DNA of 64,000 bases from Corynebacterium kroppenstedtii. Lineage in GTDB: Bacteria; Actinomycetota; Actinomycetes; Mycobacteriales; Mycobacteriaceae. Every line of letters starts with the position of its first letter. Within the stretch, counting starts at the first letter, position 1. The notes beneath the pieces were generated by a model, which searched no databases, was not told where the DNA came from, and saw only the letters and a list, made by a program, of their open reading frames with translations. Below, one piece after another: positions 51,741-61,076 of this stretch. The stretch spans positions 1,674,001 through 1,738,000 of the forward strand of contig NZ_CP069792.1 in NCBI RefSeq assembly GCF_016894245.1. The letters are read 5' to 3'. The position numbers were made by a program, and so were the translations under genes.

Positions 51741-53654
51741 ATGACGGTTGAAGTCTCAGAGATCACCGATTTCTTAGCGCACACCCCGCCCTTTGACAGC
51801 ATTACCGACGATCATCGCGCCCGGGTCGCACGGAATGCAACGATGCTCTACGTCAAAGCAGGCGAACAAGCCGATGCCACTTCTGATACGTCACACGGTC
51901 ACGTCCGTGGCACGTCACCTGACGACGCCATGACCGGAGTTCGCATCGTCAGATCTGGAGCAATCGACTGCATAGGTGAACGGGATCAACTGGTTGACCG
52001 CTTCGGTCCTGGCGAAATATATCCGCGCCGGGTATCGGATAAACCGACCCAGCACTATTCCTACTCGGCCCACGAAGATAGCTTGCTGATCGAAATTCCC
52101 GTCGAGGTTATCGAAAGCCTCCAGAGCTATCCCGAAGTCACCACGTTCTTTGGGACAGTGACGACGAGGCGCCGCAGCTCAGCCAACGAACTCCGGGAGG
52201 CGTCTGGCACAGGGGGAGTCGCCGATATTGACGCCCTCCGCGGAACCGTCGGCGAGGTTGCAGTGAAACCGGTCATTGTTTCGCCCGACAGCACGATCCG
52301 CGACACCGCGACCAAAATGAGCGAGCGGAATTTATCCAGTGCCATTGTTGTGAAGGCAGCCGATGAGGGTCAGCGTCCGAGGAGGATCGTCGGCATTGTG
52401 ACAGATGCAACGCTGCGGTCCGAAGTGCTAGCGAAAGGAGCAGATCCGTTCGGCCCCGTGGAGCGCATCATGTCGCCCAAGCCAATGGTGACTTACGCAA
52501 GCATGCCGTTGTTCGAGGGCATGCTGCAGTTAACGGAAGCTCGTGTGAACCACCTTCCTGTTATCGACGATGACGATGTTGTCGGAGTCTTGACGACGGG
52601 CGCCGTCATGCGACAGCTCCAAGGCGATCCCATTTTTGCCGCTGCACAATTCCGTGAAGCACGAACAGACCAGCTTTCTGAGTGCTTTAACGCGGTGATC
52701 GATGTAGCGGTGCGGTTCATCGATCGCGGAGCCACCCCACACGAGGCCACGAGGCTTTTGACCTTGGGTACCGACGAAATGATGAAGCGTGTCATCGAGC
52801 TCGTGCAGGAGGAAATCGGGCCCGCTCCGGTACCTTTCTGCCTTGTTGTGATGGGGTCGCTAGGCCGCTCCGAAATGGTGCTCTCTAGCGACCAGGATCA
52901 CGCCATCATTTTGTCCGATGAGTACAACCCCGATAAGCACGGTTTCTACTTCAAACAGTTGGGTGAAAAGTTCAGTAGCTTGGTGCATCAAGCCGGATTG
53001 CCCGTGTGCCCGGGTGACATGATGGCCTCCAATAGCAGGTGGCGTCTGACCGCGAGTGCCTGGGAAAAAGAATTTAGTAGATGGACTGATGATCTCGGTC
53101 CGAAGGCATTAATGAAGGCACAAACGTTCTTCGACATGCGTCCCGTAGTCGGAGATAGTGAACTGTGCGACGACGTCCGCTCCGCAGCTCTCATGACTGC
53201 GCGCCGGGACCGACGCTTCCTTAACGCGCTGGTGAAGATCGCGCGTCATCGCGAACCACCGCTGGGTTTCTTCCGTGGATTCGTCCTGGATCGCTCCGGC
53301 AACTACGCCAACACTCTTGATATCAAGAGGGGCGGGCTGACGGCTGTCGTTCAGCTCGCGCGGTTGTATGCGATTCAAGCGTGGGTTGATGAGGTCGGCA
53401 CGCGTGATCGGTTGCGGGCTGCGGCGCGGGCTGGGGTCATTAGCCACCGTCGGGTCGAGGACCTCGTCGATGCGTTCGATATTTTCCAGCTCATTTTGTT
53501 GGCTAACCAGGCTTCACAGTGGCGGGATGGGAAGGAAACGAACGCCCGTATCGATCCCGATTCCTTGGCCCACTTGGAGCGGGAATCGCTCCGCGATGCG
53601 TTCCGGTTGGTTCGTTCTGAGCTCAAGTCGGCTGAATCGAGCACGGGCCTATGA
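51741..53654 (+). CDS. Cyclic-nucleotide-binding/CBS/DUF294 nucleotidyltransferase-like protein
   Basis: A 637-residue protein of the DUF294 group. It has an N-terminal cNMP-binding-like domain (about 8-145), a CBS pair (about 170-295) and a nucleotidyltransferase-like core with GSLGRSEMVLSSDQD (372-386), followed by the helical DUF294 C-terminus. This resembles GlnD's N-terminal domain, so it may sense a nucleotide and modify a partner. No partner is known here. The downstream dnaQ-like gene overlaps by four bases, a pairing seen in many bacteria. Confidence 0.88.
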   Translation: MTVEVSEITDFLAHTPPFDSITDDHRARVARNATMLYVKAGEQADATSDTSHGHVRGTSPDDAMTGVRIVRSGAIDCIGERDQLVDRFGPGEIYPRRVSDKPTQHYSYSAHEDSLLIEIPVEVIESLQSYPEVTTFFGTVTTRRRSSANELREASGTGGVADIDALRGTVGEVAVKPVIVSPDSTIRDTATKMSERNLSSAIVVKAADEGQRPRRIVGIVTDATLRSEVLAKGADPFGPVERIMSPKPMVTYASMPLFEGMLQLTEARVNHLPVIDDDDVVGVLTTGAVMRQLQGDPIFAAAQFREARTDQLSECFNAVIDVAVRFIDRGATPHEATRLLTLGTDEMMKRVIELVQEEIGPAPVPFCLVVMGSLGRSEMVLSSDQDHAIILSDEYNPDKHGFYFKQLGEKFSSLVHQAGLPVCPGDMMASNSRWRLTASAWEKEFSRWTDDLGPKALMKAQTFFDMRPVVGDSELCDDVRSAALMTARRDRRFLNALVKIARHREPPLGFFRGFVLDRSGNYANTLDIKRGGLTAVVQLARLYAIQAWVDEVGTRDRLRAAARAGVISHRRVEDLVDAFDIFQLILLANQASQWRDGKETNARIDPDSLAHLERESLRDAFRLVRSELKSAESSTGL

Positions 53655-54421
53655 GGTTTTTTCGACGACGACCACGGGTGTCGTGGGAAGACTATGCAGA
53701 CCGCTCCCGCGAGGTGTGCGAACAGTTACGCGAGAAGGACGACCCGCGCAACCGCTCTCGCCGTGCTCTAGCGGAAGCGCTTCATCATTTCTACACGACG
53801 CCTGCGCCTGCCTTAGACACGCCGCTCACAGAACTACCTCTGCTGGCTGTGGATGTAGAAACCACTGGTTTGAATGCCGACCGTGACCGTCTGCTGTCGG
53901 TCGGGATGGTGGCCATCAACGGTCGTGCTATTCCTTTATCATCGGCGGACCATTGGCTCGTGCGCTATCACGAGGGAGACGCCTCAGTGGGACAGTCGGC
54001 GACTATCCATGGGATCACGGATTCGCAGCTGGAGAACGGCCGATCGTTATTGGAGATCCTGACCGATGTGGTCACTGCGGCCGCCGGGCGTGCTTTATTG
54101 GCGCATTTAGCGCTCATTGAGCATGACTTTATTTCCACAGCCTGTGAGCGTGCGGTCGGTGTGCCGTGGAGCCCCCTTCGTGTCGTCGACACTATGGATT
54201 TGGAGCGACGGTCGGCGGTGTCATTTGGACGTCGACCCGGCCGTGGTGAAGTCCGGTTGATGAATGCTCGCTATTCGCGTGGGTTGCCGAGCTATCACAA
54301 TCACAATGCGTTGGTGGATGCTCTGGCATGTGCGGAGCTGTACTTGGCACAAACGGCGGCCGATCACTTCGGTTCGGAGCTGAGGAGTGTCATTCGGAAG
54401 AAGGGGACGACGCGGTGGTGA
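53651..54421 (+). CDS. DnaQ-like DEDDh exonuclease coupled to the DUF294 gene
   Basis: A 256-residue exonuclease: AVDVETTGLNADRD (DxE), ATIHGITD, AHLALIEHDF (Asp) and YHNHNALVDALACAE (His, Asp). Residues 1-55 are an Arg-rich helical extension. ATG 53651 overlaps the previous stop in an ATGA, indicating translational coupling. It is distinct from the exonuclease at 15.8 kb. Whether it acts on DNA or RNA cannot be read. Confidence 0.87.
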   Translation: MRFFRRRPRVSWEDYADRSREVCEQLREKDDPRNRSRRALAEALHHFYTTPAPALDTPLTELPLLAVDVETTGLNADRDRLLSVGMVAINGRAIPLSSADHWLVRYHEGDASVGQSATIHGITDSQLENGRSLLEILTDVVTAAAGRALLAHLALIEHDFISTACERAVGVPWSPLRVVDTMDLERRSAVSFGRRPGRGEVRLMNARYSRGLPSYHNHNALVDALACAELYLAQTAADHFGSELRSVIRKKGTTRW

Positions 54422-54512
54422 CGCGGCAGTGCGTCCCCAGTGCACCTGCACTGTGCCGGCAGCAGCCTCGCTGTTTTTAGGATGTTTTCCTTATCAGCTG
54501 TGAGGGGTTATG

Positions 54513-54518
54513 TAGGCT
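54513..54518 (+). promoter_or_regulatory. Candidate -10 element for a leaderless FAH-gene mRNA
   Basis: TAGGCT ends 7 bases before the ATG at 54526 and no ribosome site is visible. Confidence 0.35.
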
Positions 54519-54525
54519 GGTTCGC

Positions 54526-55323
54526 ATGCGAATAGCTCGAATCGCCACTGTTGAAGGTATGACATTTTGTTCCGTCGAGGGTGAGGGCGACGACATCGTC
54601 TGCCGCCAGATTGATGGCCACCCGTTTGGGGAACCAACATTAACAGGGAAGGAATGGCCCCTTGCGGACGTCCGGCTTTTGGCCCCGATTTTGGCGCCGA
54701 AAGTCGTTGCGGTAGGCCGGAACTACGCCGACCACGTGGCTGAAGTCTTTAAAAAGGGTGCGGAGCATCTCCCGCCCACGATTTTCTTGAAGCCTCCGAC
54801 AGCGATTACGGGGCCGGGATCGCCGATTAGGATCCCGGACTTCGCGACGAATGTTGAATTCGAGGGTGAACTAGCCATCGTCATCGGCCGGCCGGTCAAG
54901 AATGTCGCCGCGGAAAATTGGCGTGACGCTGTGCTCGGCTACACCATCGTGAACGACGTTTCATCCCGTGACCTGCAGTTCTCAGATGGTCAGTGGGCGC
55001 GCGCCAAAGGACTCGATACGTTCTGCCCGATGGGCCCCTGGATCGAGACCAACCTCGATGCCCTGGACTTGGAGGGCCTGCCTATCCGTGCTCATCTGAC
55101 TCACGACGGGACCACCACGGTGAAGCAGGATTCCAATTCGAATCAAATGATTAAGTCGGTTCCGGAGATTATTGAGTGGGTCTCCCAGGCGTTCACTCTT
55201 CTCCCCGGCGACGTTATTTCTACTGGTTCACCTGCGGGGACAGCGCAGATGGTCCCCGGTGACGAGATTGAGATTGAGATACCTGGATTGGGTTCGCTCA
55301 AGAATCCGGTTGCTAAGGCCTAG
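54526..55323 (+). CDS. Fumarylacetoacetate hydrolase family protein
   Basis: A 265-residue FAH-fold enzyme. It has VGRNYADHVAE and the metal-binding Glu-x-Glu in EFEGELAIVIG, plus NDVSSRDLQ and STGSPAGTA. Members hydrolyse or decarboxylate 2-oxo acids (acylpyruvate hydrolase or 2-hydroxyhepta-2,4-diene-dioate isomerase types); the substrate here is not clear. The gene is normally found upstream of gltX in actinobacteria, as here with menF-like between. Confidence 0.88.
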   Translation: MRIARIATVEGMTFCSVEGEGDDIVCRQIDGHPFGEPTLTGKEWPLADVRLLAPILAPKVVAVGRNYADHVAEVFKKGAEHLPPTIFLKPPTAITGPGSPIRIPDFATNVEFEGELAIVIGRPVKNVAAENWRDAVLGYTIVNDVSSRDLQFSDGQWARAKGLDTFCPMGPWIETNLDALDLEGLPIRAHLTHDGTTTVKQDSNSNQMIKSVPEIIEWVSQAFTLLPGDVISTGSPAGTAQMVPGDEIEIEIPGLGSLKNPVAKA

Positions 55324-55407
55324 GTAGCCTGAAAGCCCTTGCCCGGCCGCGCTCCCACTTTTCCGCGGCCACACTATTTCTCGGCCCCACTTTCCCCGGT
55401 CGCAGGC

Positions 55408-56610
55408 TTAGTTGCGGGAGATTTCCGAAGCCCCCATCGCGAGAAGCATTGTTCTCATCTTCCCGCGAGTTTCCTCAACTTCCTCAGTGGAGTTGGATTG
55501 TTCGACGATCCCACCACCGGCCCAGGCTCGGGCGTGTTGGAGATCTTTGTCCAGTTCAGCGCACCGGATGCTGACCATGAACTCTCCGTCGCCGTTGGCA
55601 TGACACCATCCGACAGCTCCACCGTAGAACCGTCGGTCTCCTTCGGCGGTGCGGATAATTTCCATGGCGGCGTCGGTGGGAACGCCACCAAGGGCCGGGG
55701 TGGGGTAGAGGGCCTCCGCAAGGTGCAGGGCGCTCGGCCCATCGTCGTTGATAGTCGCCCGGATTGGCGTCGCTAAGTGCCACATCTCGGCCGTTTGCAT
55801 GAGCTCTGGTGAACTCGGGATGTCAACCGTGTGGCAAAGCTGGCCGAGAACCCGTCGATAATGATCGACAACATAGTGGTGCTCGTCCAGATTCTTTGTG
55901 CTGTGTAGTAATTGCTGGCCTCGCTGTTCGTCTTCCTGGGGATCGCTACTCCGCGGGAGCGAGCCGGCCAGCGGATACGCCGACACAACAGGACCTTGGC
56001 GTCGGATCAGCATTTCGGGAGAAGACCCAACAAGCCAGTGGCCTGCGTATCCGGCCCCTGCGGGGGAGAGGTCCGCAAGAAAACCGTCCAGATTCGGAGC
56101 GTGGTCTATGAGGCGGGTGGCTAGCAGTCGGGGGTCGATGGGGTCGTCGAAAAAGAGATCAACATTACGGGCGATAACTACCTTATCGACGCTGGTCCGC
56201 GCGATCGTTCGCGTGACGGCGTCGATAATCTCCGCGTGCTCGTCGAGGGTGGGGTTTTCGGCGATGATGTGTGCGTGGGCGCCTTTGCCCCTGTAGTAGG
56301 CGGGGGGTTCCAGGGGGCCCGTGTATCGCCACACGGAGCGGGGGCTAATGAGCGCCGCCGGGTGTGACGGATCAAAGGGCAGCGCGCCGACGATGTACGA
56401 GGCTTTTCCGTTGTCTAATGCGCTTTGAGCATCGCTGATACTGGTGAAAGTGGCATCTGCGCCCTGGGTGCGTAATGACCCATCAACGCGTGAAAGAAGG
56501 AAGTCAGGGGCATTTCGGGGACGAGGTGCGGAGCTGTTGTCGGATGCTGAAGCCACGCTGAAACAGTACGTTCGTTCGCCCGAGGTGGCAAGCTTTTCCG
56601 GCGGATTCAT
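55408..56610 (-). CDS. Isochorismate synthase
   Basis: A 400-residue chorismate-using enzyme of the MenF/EntC type. The C-terminal half has VVIARNVDLFF (general base Lys region), YPLAGSLPRS, TPALGGVPTDAAME and GEFMVSIRCAELD. Isochorismate would feed menaquinone or a siderophore; no men or ent genes are adjacent, so I leave the symbol blank. The ATG at 56610 is divergent from gltX. Confidence 0.9.
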   Translation of the reverse strand: MNPPEKLATSGERTYCFSVASASDNSSAPRPRNAPDFLLSRVDGSLRTQGADATFTSISDAQSALDNGKASYIVGALPFDPSHPAALISPRSVWRYTGPLEPPAYYRGKGAHAHIIAENPTLDEHAEIIDAVTRTIARTSVDKVVIARNVDLFFDDPIDPRLLATRLIDHAPNLDGFLADLSPAGAGYAGHWLVGSSPEMLIRRQGPVVSAYPLAGSLPRSSDPQEDEQRGQQLLHSTKNLDEHHYVVDHYRRVLGQLCHTVDIPSSPELMQTAEMWHLATPIRATINDDGPSALHLAEALYPTPALGGVPTDAAMEIIRTAEGDRRFYGGAVGWCHANGDGEFMVSIRCAELDKDLQHARAWAGGGIVEQSNSTEEVEETRGKMRTMLLAMGASEISRN

Positions 56611-56701
56611 CGTCGATAATAAAGGTTGGTGATGATCGCATGGTGGTACTGCATTGTACGTGTGCGATAAGGGTGGGGGTGGTGAAAGATATCGTGTCCA
56701 C

Positions 56702-56707
56702 TACGCT
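56702..56707 (+). promoter_or_regulatory. Candidate -10 element for a leaderless gltX mRNA
   Basis: TACGCT ends 8 bases before the ATG at 56716. No ribosome site is visible upstream of the start. Confidence 0.3.
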
Positions 56708-56715
56708 TGGTTGTC

Positions 56716-58206
56716 ATGAGTGACGTTGTTGTCCGTTTTAGTCCATCGCCGACGGGTACTCCCCACGTGGGAATGGTGCGTACCGCTTTGTTTAACTGGG
56801 CGTATGCGCGTCATACCGGCGGAAAGATGATCTTTCGTATTGAAGATACTGATGCTAAACGCGATTCTGAGGAATCCTATGCCGCGATTATCGATTCACT
56901 TCAATGGCTGGGAATTGACTGGGATGAAGGAATTGGCGAGGTTGGCGGGCCGAATGGCCCCTACCGACAGTCTCAGCGGTTAGATATTTATGCCGATGTT
57001 TTAAATAAACTCATTGAGGCTGGCTTTGTTTATCCCGCTTATTCGACGGCGGATGAAGTGAGAGCGCGCCACAAGGCTGCGGGCCGTGATCCGCAATTGG
57101 GTTATGACAATTACGACCGCAATTTAACTGATGAACAAATTGCGGAATATGAAAAAGAGGGCCGCAAACCGGTATGGCGTTTCCGCATTCCGGAGCAGGT
57201 GTGGGAATGGGATGACCTGGTCCGTGGCCATGTGACCTTCCAGCCTGAAACTCAGCCAGACTATGTTGTTGCCCGGTCTGACGGTTCTCCTTTATATCCG
57301 CTGGTCAACCCGGTTGACGACGCCATGATGGGTGTTACTCACGTGCTGCGCGGTGAGGACATTTTGGCGTCGACACCTCGCCAGTTGGCTTTGTACGAGG
57401 CCCTGAAGAAGTTGGGGATTGCGAAGCAGACTCCGCAGTTTGCGCACTTGCCGTTCGTCATGGGGCAGGGCAATAAGAAGCTGTCGAAGCGGGACCCGGA
57501 GTCGAATCTCTTTAATCACCGGGATGCGGGCATCATTCCGGAAGGAATGGTGAACTACCTGTCTCTCTTGGGATGGTCTTTGTCCGCCGATCAGGATATT
57601 TTCGGCCGAGATGAATTAGTCAAGAATTTCGACGTTGCCGATGTGTTGGGCAATCCCGCGCGGTTTGATGAGAAAAAACTGATCGCTATCAACGCCGAGC
57701 ATATTCGTATGCTCGACAAAAATGATTTTGCTCAGCGTTTGCGGGCGTACTTGGAAGAGTACAAGGGGTTCCCCGCGGACTATCCCAACGACAAGTTCGC
57801 TATTGCTGCTGAGCTTGTCCAAACGCGCATTAAGACCTTGGGAGATGCGTGGGATCTCCTGAAGTTCCTCGTGGTGTCGGATGAGGACTTCGAGATCGAC
57901 GAGAAGTCCGGCAGGAAGAACCTCAAAGAGGACGCTGTACAGGCTCTTGATGTGGCGGTGGAGGAGCTGGATGCTATCGATGAATCTTCCTTTACGACGG
58001 ACCGCATCGAAGCTGCCCTGCATGGCGCGTTGATCGACCGGCTTGGCCTAAAGCCACGGAAGGCGTTTGGTGCGATTCGAGTAGCGACGTCGGGCGCTGC
58101 GGTATCGCCACCCTTGTTCGAGTCCCTGGAGCTGTTGGGGAAGCAGACGACGATGAAGCGCCTGAAGGATGCGCGGGCCGTCACTCCGTGGTCAGCCCAA
58201 CAGTAA
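56716..58206 (+). CDS. gltX: Glutamyl-tRNA synthetase
   Basis: GltX of 496 residues, class I synthetase. The HIGH-type motif is PHVGM (in [16 protein letters not shown]), the KMSKS-type motif is KKLSKRD, and the anticodon-binding domain follows. With a complete GatCAB in the window and no glnS, it is expected to be non-discriminating and also charge tRNA-Gln with Glu. The ATG at 56716 begins the family N-terminus. tRNA-Gln and tRNA-Glu follow 167 bases downstream. Confidence 0.97.
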   Translation: MSDVVVRFSPSPTGTPHVGMVRTALFNWAYARHTGGKMIFRIEDTDAKRDSEESYAAIIDSLQWLGIDWDEGIGEVGGPNGPYRQSQRLDIYADVLNKLIEAGFVYPAYSTADEVRARHKAAGRDPQLGYDNYDRNLTDEQIAEYEKEGRKPVWRFRIPEQVWEWDDLVRGHVTFQPETQPDYVVARSDGSPLYPLVNPVDDAMMGVTHVLRGEDILASTPRQLALYEALKKLGIAKQTPQFAHLPFVMGQGNKKLSKRDPESNLFNHRDAGIIPEGMVNYLSLLGWSLSADQDIFGRDELVKNFDVADVLGNPARFDEKKLIAINAEHIRMLDKNDFAQRLRAYLEEYKGFPADYPNDKFAIAAELVQTRIKTLGDAWDLLKFLVVSDEDFEIDEKSGRKNLKEDAVQALDVAVEELDAIDESSFTTDRIEAALHGALIDRLGLKPRKAFGAIRVATSGAAVSPPLFESLELLGKQTTMKRLKDARAVTPWSAQQ

Positions 58207-58295
58207 TTGCTGCTGCAGTGATTGCCGTAGCGGATGGCATTCGTTGGCATTTTGCGGGGGCTGTGCTGCGTTGGGAATAGTGCTGACCTGAGGAT

Positions 58296-58325
58296 TTGCT
58301 CCACTTGTGGCCCTATGGTTATATT
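58296..58325 (+). promoter_or_regulatory. Candidate promoter of the tRNA pair
   Basis: TTGCTC (58296-58301) and TATATT (58320-58325) are separated by 18 bases, about 48 bases before tRNA-Gln. Confidence 0.4.
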
Positions 58326-58373
58326 ATTCCCCGTTGCACAGCGCAGCCGGGCCTGGCGGTGCTTTGTGCTCAT

Positions 58374-58445
58374 TGGCCTATGGTGTAATTGGCAACACAG
58401 CGGTTTCTGGTACCGCCATTCTAGGTTCGAGTCCTGGTAGGCCAG
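58374..58445 (+). tRNA. tRNA-Gln (anticodon CTG)
   Basis: A complete cloverleaf. The acceptor arms TGGCCTA and TAGGCCA pair perfectly. The anticodon stem GCGGT/ACCGC encloses TTCTGGT, giving CTG. The T arm is CTAGG-TTCGAGT-CCTGG. The CCA end is not encoded. Confidence 0.93.
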
Positions 58446-58468
58446 CAAGAAGCTTTTTAGTTTCTTAT

Positions 58469-58541
58469 GCCCTGTTCGTCTAGCGGCCTAGGACACCGCC
58501 CTCTCACGGCGGCGGCACGGGTTCAAATCCCGTACAGGGTA
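58469..58541 (+). tRNA. tRNA-Glu (anticodon CTC)
   Basis: A complete cloverleaf. Acceptor GCCCTGT against ACAGGGT (first pair G-T), anticodon stem CCGCC/GGCGG around CTCTCAC, giving CTC, and T arm CGGG-TTCAAAT-CCCG. CCA is not encoded. It lies 23 bases after tRNA-Gln and ends next to the accessory region, so its 3' end is a candidate integration site. Confidence 0.94.
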
Positions 58542-58545
58542 CAGC

Positions 58546-58587
58546 ACCCCCTCACCTGTTATCGCAGTTCAGGGGGTATTTTTTATT
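58546..58587 (+). terminator. Terminator of the tRNA pair
   Basis: ACCCCCT (58546-58552) pairs with AGGGGGT (58571-58577), followed by ATTTTTTATTT. It is five bases after tRNA-Glu. Confidence 0.85.
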
Positions 58588-58616
58588 TGTCAAATCGGGA
58601 TTTTCAGCCCATTTGA

Positions 58617-59705
58617 CTACATTTTGACTACATTTGAAAACAGCCCGGCCATTGCTTGTCCCGCTGAGTCGAGGTCTCCCTCGAACAAATCTGCGTACGT
58701 ATCTAACGTCAAAACAGCTGATGCGTGACCTAGTTGCCGCTGTACGACTTTCACGTTCGCGCCCGCTGAGACTAGTAGCCCGGCGGCTACGTGGCGCAAA
58801 CCGTGAGGCGTAATCCGTGGGAACGACGGGTCTTCGGCTTGAGCTTTCTTCGCAGCGGCAGCGAACCAGCCCTCAGAAAAATCTGGACGCTTTAACGGCC
58901 CTCCATCCGTATGAGGGAAGAGCCACGCGCTAGGAAGCCGTCCAGTGGCCTGTTCGTGGATCACGCGCATAACCGGCAGACTAACGGACACCGTGCGGCG
59001 CTCATGCGTCTTAGGCAACGTCTCTTGTGGTTTACCCTTGATGTAGATCACCGACCGGTTTATGCGTAGCCGGGAGTGCACTTCGTCCACGTCCTCAACC
59101 TTGAGGCCGACCAACTCACCCCACCTGAGGCCCACGGTGCCGAGCACCCACACCACTACAGCCTTATCCCCCGCATGATGAGCCAACCGCTCCAACTGGG
59201 TAGGGGTTAGATACACCTTGACGGGCTTACCCTTAGGCGGCAGCTTCACACCGCGCGCCGGGTTCGATTTCAGATAGTTATCGTCCACGGCCACGTCGAG
59301 GATCTGGGCTAGCAGGTTGTGGGCGTGTCTGATACTGGAGCCGGAGAGTGTGGATGCTGATACCCACGCTTGAATTTCGCTCTTGCGCAGGGTGCTGATC
59401 TTCCGCTTGCCCCACACGGGCAGCACCGTGCTGCGTAGGCGTGAGGCCTCACGGTCAAGAGTGGAGGGTTTCAAGTGTTGTCGGCCCCTCCACCATGTTT
59501 TAGAGAGTGTTTCGACGGTGATGTTTGCCCCGGCGGGGTCGCGCCATTGGCCGGTGGTGAGGTCTACGGTGTTTTCTGCGGCCCAGTTTTCGGCTTGCCA
59601 TTTTGTTGCGAATCCGCGTTTGCCGCGTAGTTTTCCGTCGGGTGAGCGGTATTGTATGCGCCATTTGGGGCCGTTGGTGGTGTTGTATTGTTTTATGCTG
59701 GCCAT
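58617..59705 (-). CDS. Tyrosine-type site-specific integrase
   Basis: A 362-residue phage-type integrase. The catalytic set is present: Arg in GTVGLRWGELVGLKVED, HGLRH, the later His in LGHASAVLTLDTY and Tyr in the same motif. An AP2-like arm-binding domain is at about 13-55 (WRIQYRSPDGKLRGKRGF) and a SAM-like core domain follows. It sits just behind tRNA-Glu and is transcribed toward it, the usual arrangement for tRNA-integrated elements. The last 30 bases of the gene contain a tandem TGACTACATTT. Confidence 0.93.
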   Translation of the reverse strand: MASIKQYNTTNGPKWRIQYRSPDGKLRGKRGFATKWQAENWAAENTVDLTTGQWRDPAGANITVETLSKTWWRGRQHLKPSTLDREASRLRSTVLPVWGKRKISTLRKSEIQAWVSASTLSGSSIRHAHNLLAQILDVAVDDNYLKSNPARGVKLPPKGKPVKVYLTPTQLERLAHHAGDKAVVVWVLGTVGLRWGELVGLKVEDVDEVHSRLRINRSVIYIKGKPQETLPKTHERRTVSVSLPVMRVIHEQATGRLPSAWLFPHTDGGPLKRPDFSEGWFAAAAKKAQAEDPSFPRITPHGLRHVAAGLLVSAGANVKVVQRQLGHASAVLTLDTYADLFEGDLDSAGQAMAGLFSNVVKM

Positions 59706-59737
59706 TGTGGGGTTTTCCTTGGTGTGGGGTAGGGGTA

Positions 59738-59780
59738 AGGCCCCGCCCTTTTTGTCGGCGTGTGTGACGGGGCGGGGCCT
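59738..59780. repeat. Perfect 11-base inverted repeat between the integrase and a small membrane gene
   Basis: AGGCCCCGCCC (59738-59748) and GGGCGGGGCCT (59770-59780) pair along all 11 bases around a 21-base loop, with AAAAAA following on the plus strand. On the minus strand the T run precedes rather than follows the stem. It may be a terminator of the upstream minus-strand gene or a recombination-related site. Confidence 0.6.
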
Positions 59781-59794
59781 AAAAAATGCGGGTG

Positions 59795-60574
59795 TTAGTC
59801 CTGGAACTGAATATCCTTCAGCGCGATAACCTTAGAGCCTGTGATGTCGGACACTCCGACCTGTTTCGCGGTCTTCTGCACCGACTCTGGCAACTCACTC
59901 TTAGGGGTCGTTTTAATCGTGTTCACCATAGAGGTTGCCAACTGGTTGCCGATTTTCTTGCCGTCTTTGTCTGACGGGTCGAGGTTAGTAACGAACTGAA
60001 TGATCCCGGCTTTCCCGTCTTTGACGGCGATAATGTGAGGTGCCCATGCGGCCGAGTAGTTGTCTGCCCATGAGGTCATGCCGGCGGTTTTGAGGTACCA
60101 CTGTGCGAAGTCTTTGCCCATGTCGCCGTTGTTCATGGTGTTGTCCTTTGTTTTCGTCGGGGAGGGCTGTTTGTGCGGTGTGGCGGGTTCTGTTTTCTGT
60201 GCGGTTGTCGTCTCAGCCTGTGCTGTCGTTGTGGTGGCGGTTGTGGGGGCCGGTGCAGTAGCCGCTTCTGTCTCAGCGTCCTTCGTCCCCGCTGAACCAA
60301 CCAACGCTAGAGATGCAAGGAGCGCAACACCGGCGGTAGGTGCAACGATCTTCCACTTTCGGGGCGTGCGCTGTCCCGTTTCTTTATCTTTGCTGCGGGC
60401 GTTGGCGAGGTAGCTCAGTAGTCCCGCGATGATCGCGAAAAAGAGAAACATGCCGATTTTGCCCCGTGCCCCGCTCATGGAGAACAGGCTGACGATAGCG
60501 AGGATGACGGCCAACCACCAAACGGCGGTAAGGGTGTAGTCGAGGGCGGTCATGTTAGTTTTGGTGGTCTTCAT
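59795..60574 (-). CDS. Hypothetical membrane protein of the mobile element
   Basis: A 259-residue protein I do not recognise. It has three hydrophobic segments (about 12-30, 38-58 and 74-92), then a Thr/Ala/Pro-rich spacer (about 95-140) that should be outside the membrane, and a soluble C-terminal domain with DFAQWYLKTAGMTSWADNYS and HIIAVKDGKAGIIQFVTNL. Its neighbours are an integrase and an IrrE-like gene. The C-terminal domain may be a substrate-binding or immunity-type fold, but this is a guess. Confidence 0.6.
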   Translation of the reverse strand: MKTTKTNMTALDYTLTAVWWLAVILAIVSLFSMSGARGKIGMFLFFAIIAGLLSYLANARSKDKETGQRTPRKWKIVAPTAGVALLASLALVGSAGTKDAETEAATAPAPTTATTTTAQAETTTAQKTEPATPHKQPSPTKTKDNTMNNGDMGKDFAQWYLKTAGMTSWADNYSAAWAPHIIAVKDGKAGIIQFVTNLDPSDKDGKKIGNQLATSMVNTIKTTPKSELPESVQKTAKQVGVSDITGSKVIALKDIQFQD

Positions 60575-60623
60575 TGTTGTTCCTTGATCCGCGGGGCGTT
60601 TTTATGCACAGCCCCAAAAGGGT

Positions 60624-61076
60624 TTAGTTGTTTTCAACGTTGACTCCAGCTTCTCGAGCCTTTGATGGTGTGAAATCGTCGCCATACTGTTGCTCTGCAA
60701 CTTTTGCCCATGACTCAACAATCATCTGGTTGTAAGTCGGGCTATCCGTGTCACAGGTAGGGGTGAAGGCGCCGTCAATTATCATTCTGGCGTTTCGGAC
60801 AAGCACTGCCCTGTCCCCGGGATCGCTGTACAGATCATTTGGCGCTGAGATGAGACTGTCGCCTACTTCGTTGGGGTTTTCTTCTAGCTTCTTGCAGTAG
60901 AATTCCTGGAAAGCTTGGTTGCGTTGGGAATCAGATTCCCACTCGTCTGAGCCAGTATTAGCCAACAAGAAGAGCCCGCCAAAGACGGCAATGGCGATGA
61001 TGATTCCCCAGATGAGTTTTTGGTGTCTGATGGCCCATGTTTGGAGGTCTTGCTGGCGGATGGGGGAGCTGTTCAT
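60624..61076 (-). CDS. Hypothetical single-pass membrane protein
   Basis: A 150-residue protein with one membrane segment (about 22-40, LIWGIIIAIAVFGGLFLLA) and a soluble acidic C-terminal part with two Cys (one near 61 and one near 107) that could pair outside the cell. Not recognised. The ATG at 61076 overlaps the stop of the upstream IrrE-like gene in an ATGA, so the two are translated together. Confidence 0.6.
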   Translation of the reverse strand: MNSSPIRQQDLQTWAIRHQKLIWGIIIAIAVFGGLFLLANTGSDEWESDSQRNQAFQEFYCKKLEENPNEVGDSLISAPNDLYSDPGDRAVLVRNARMIIDGAFTPTCDTDSPTYNQMIVESWAKVAEQQYGDDFTPSKAREAGVNVENN

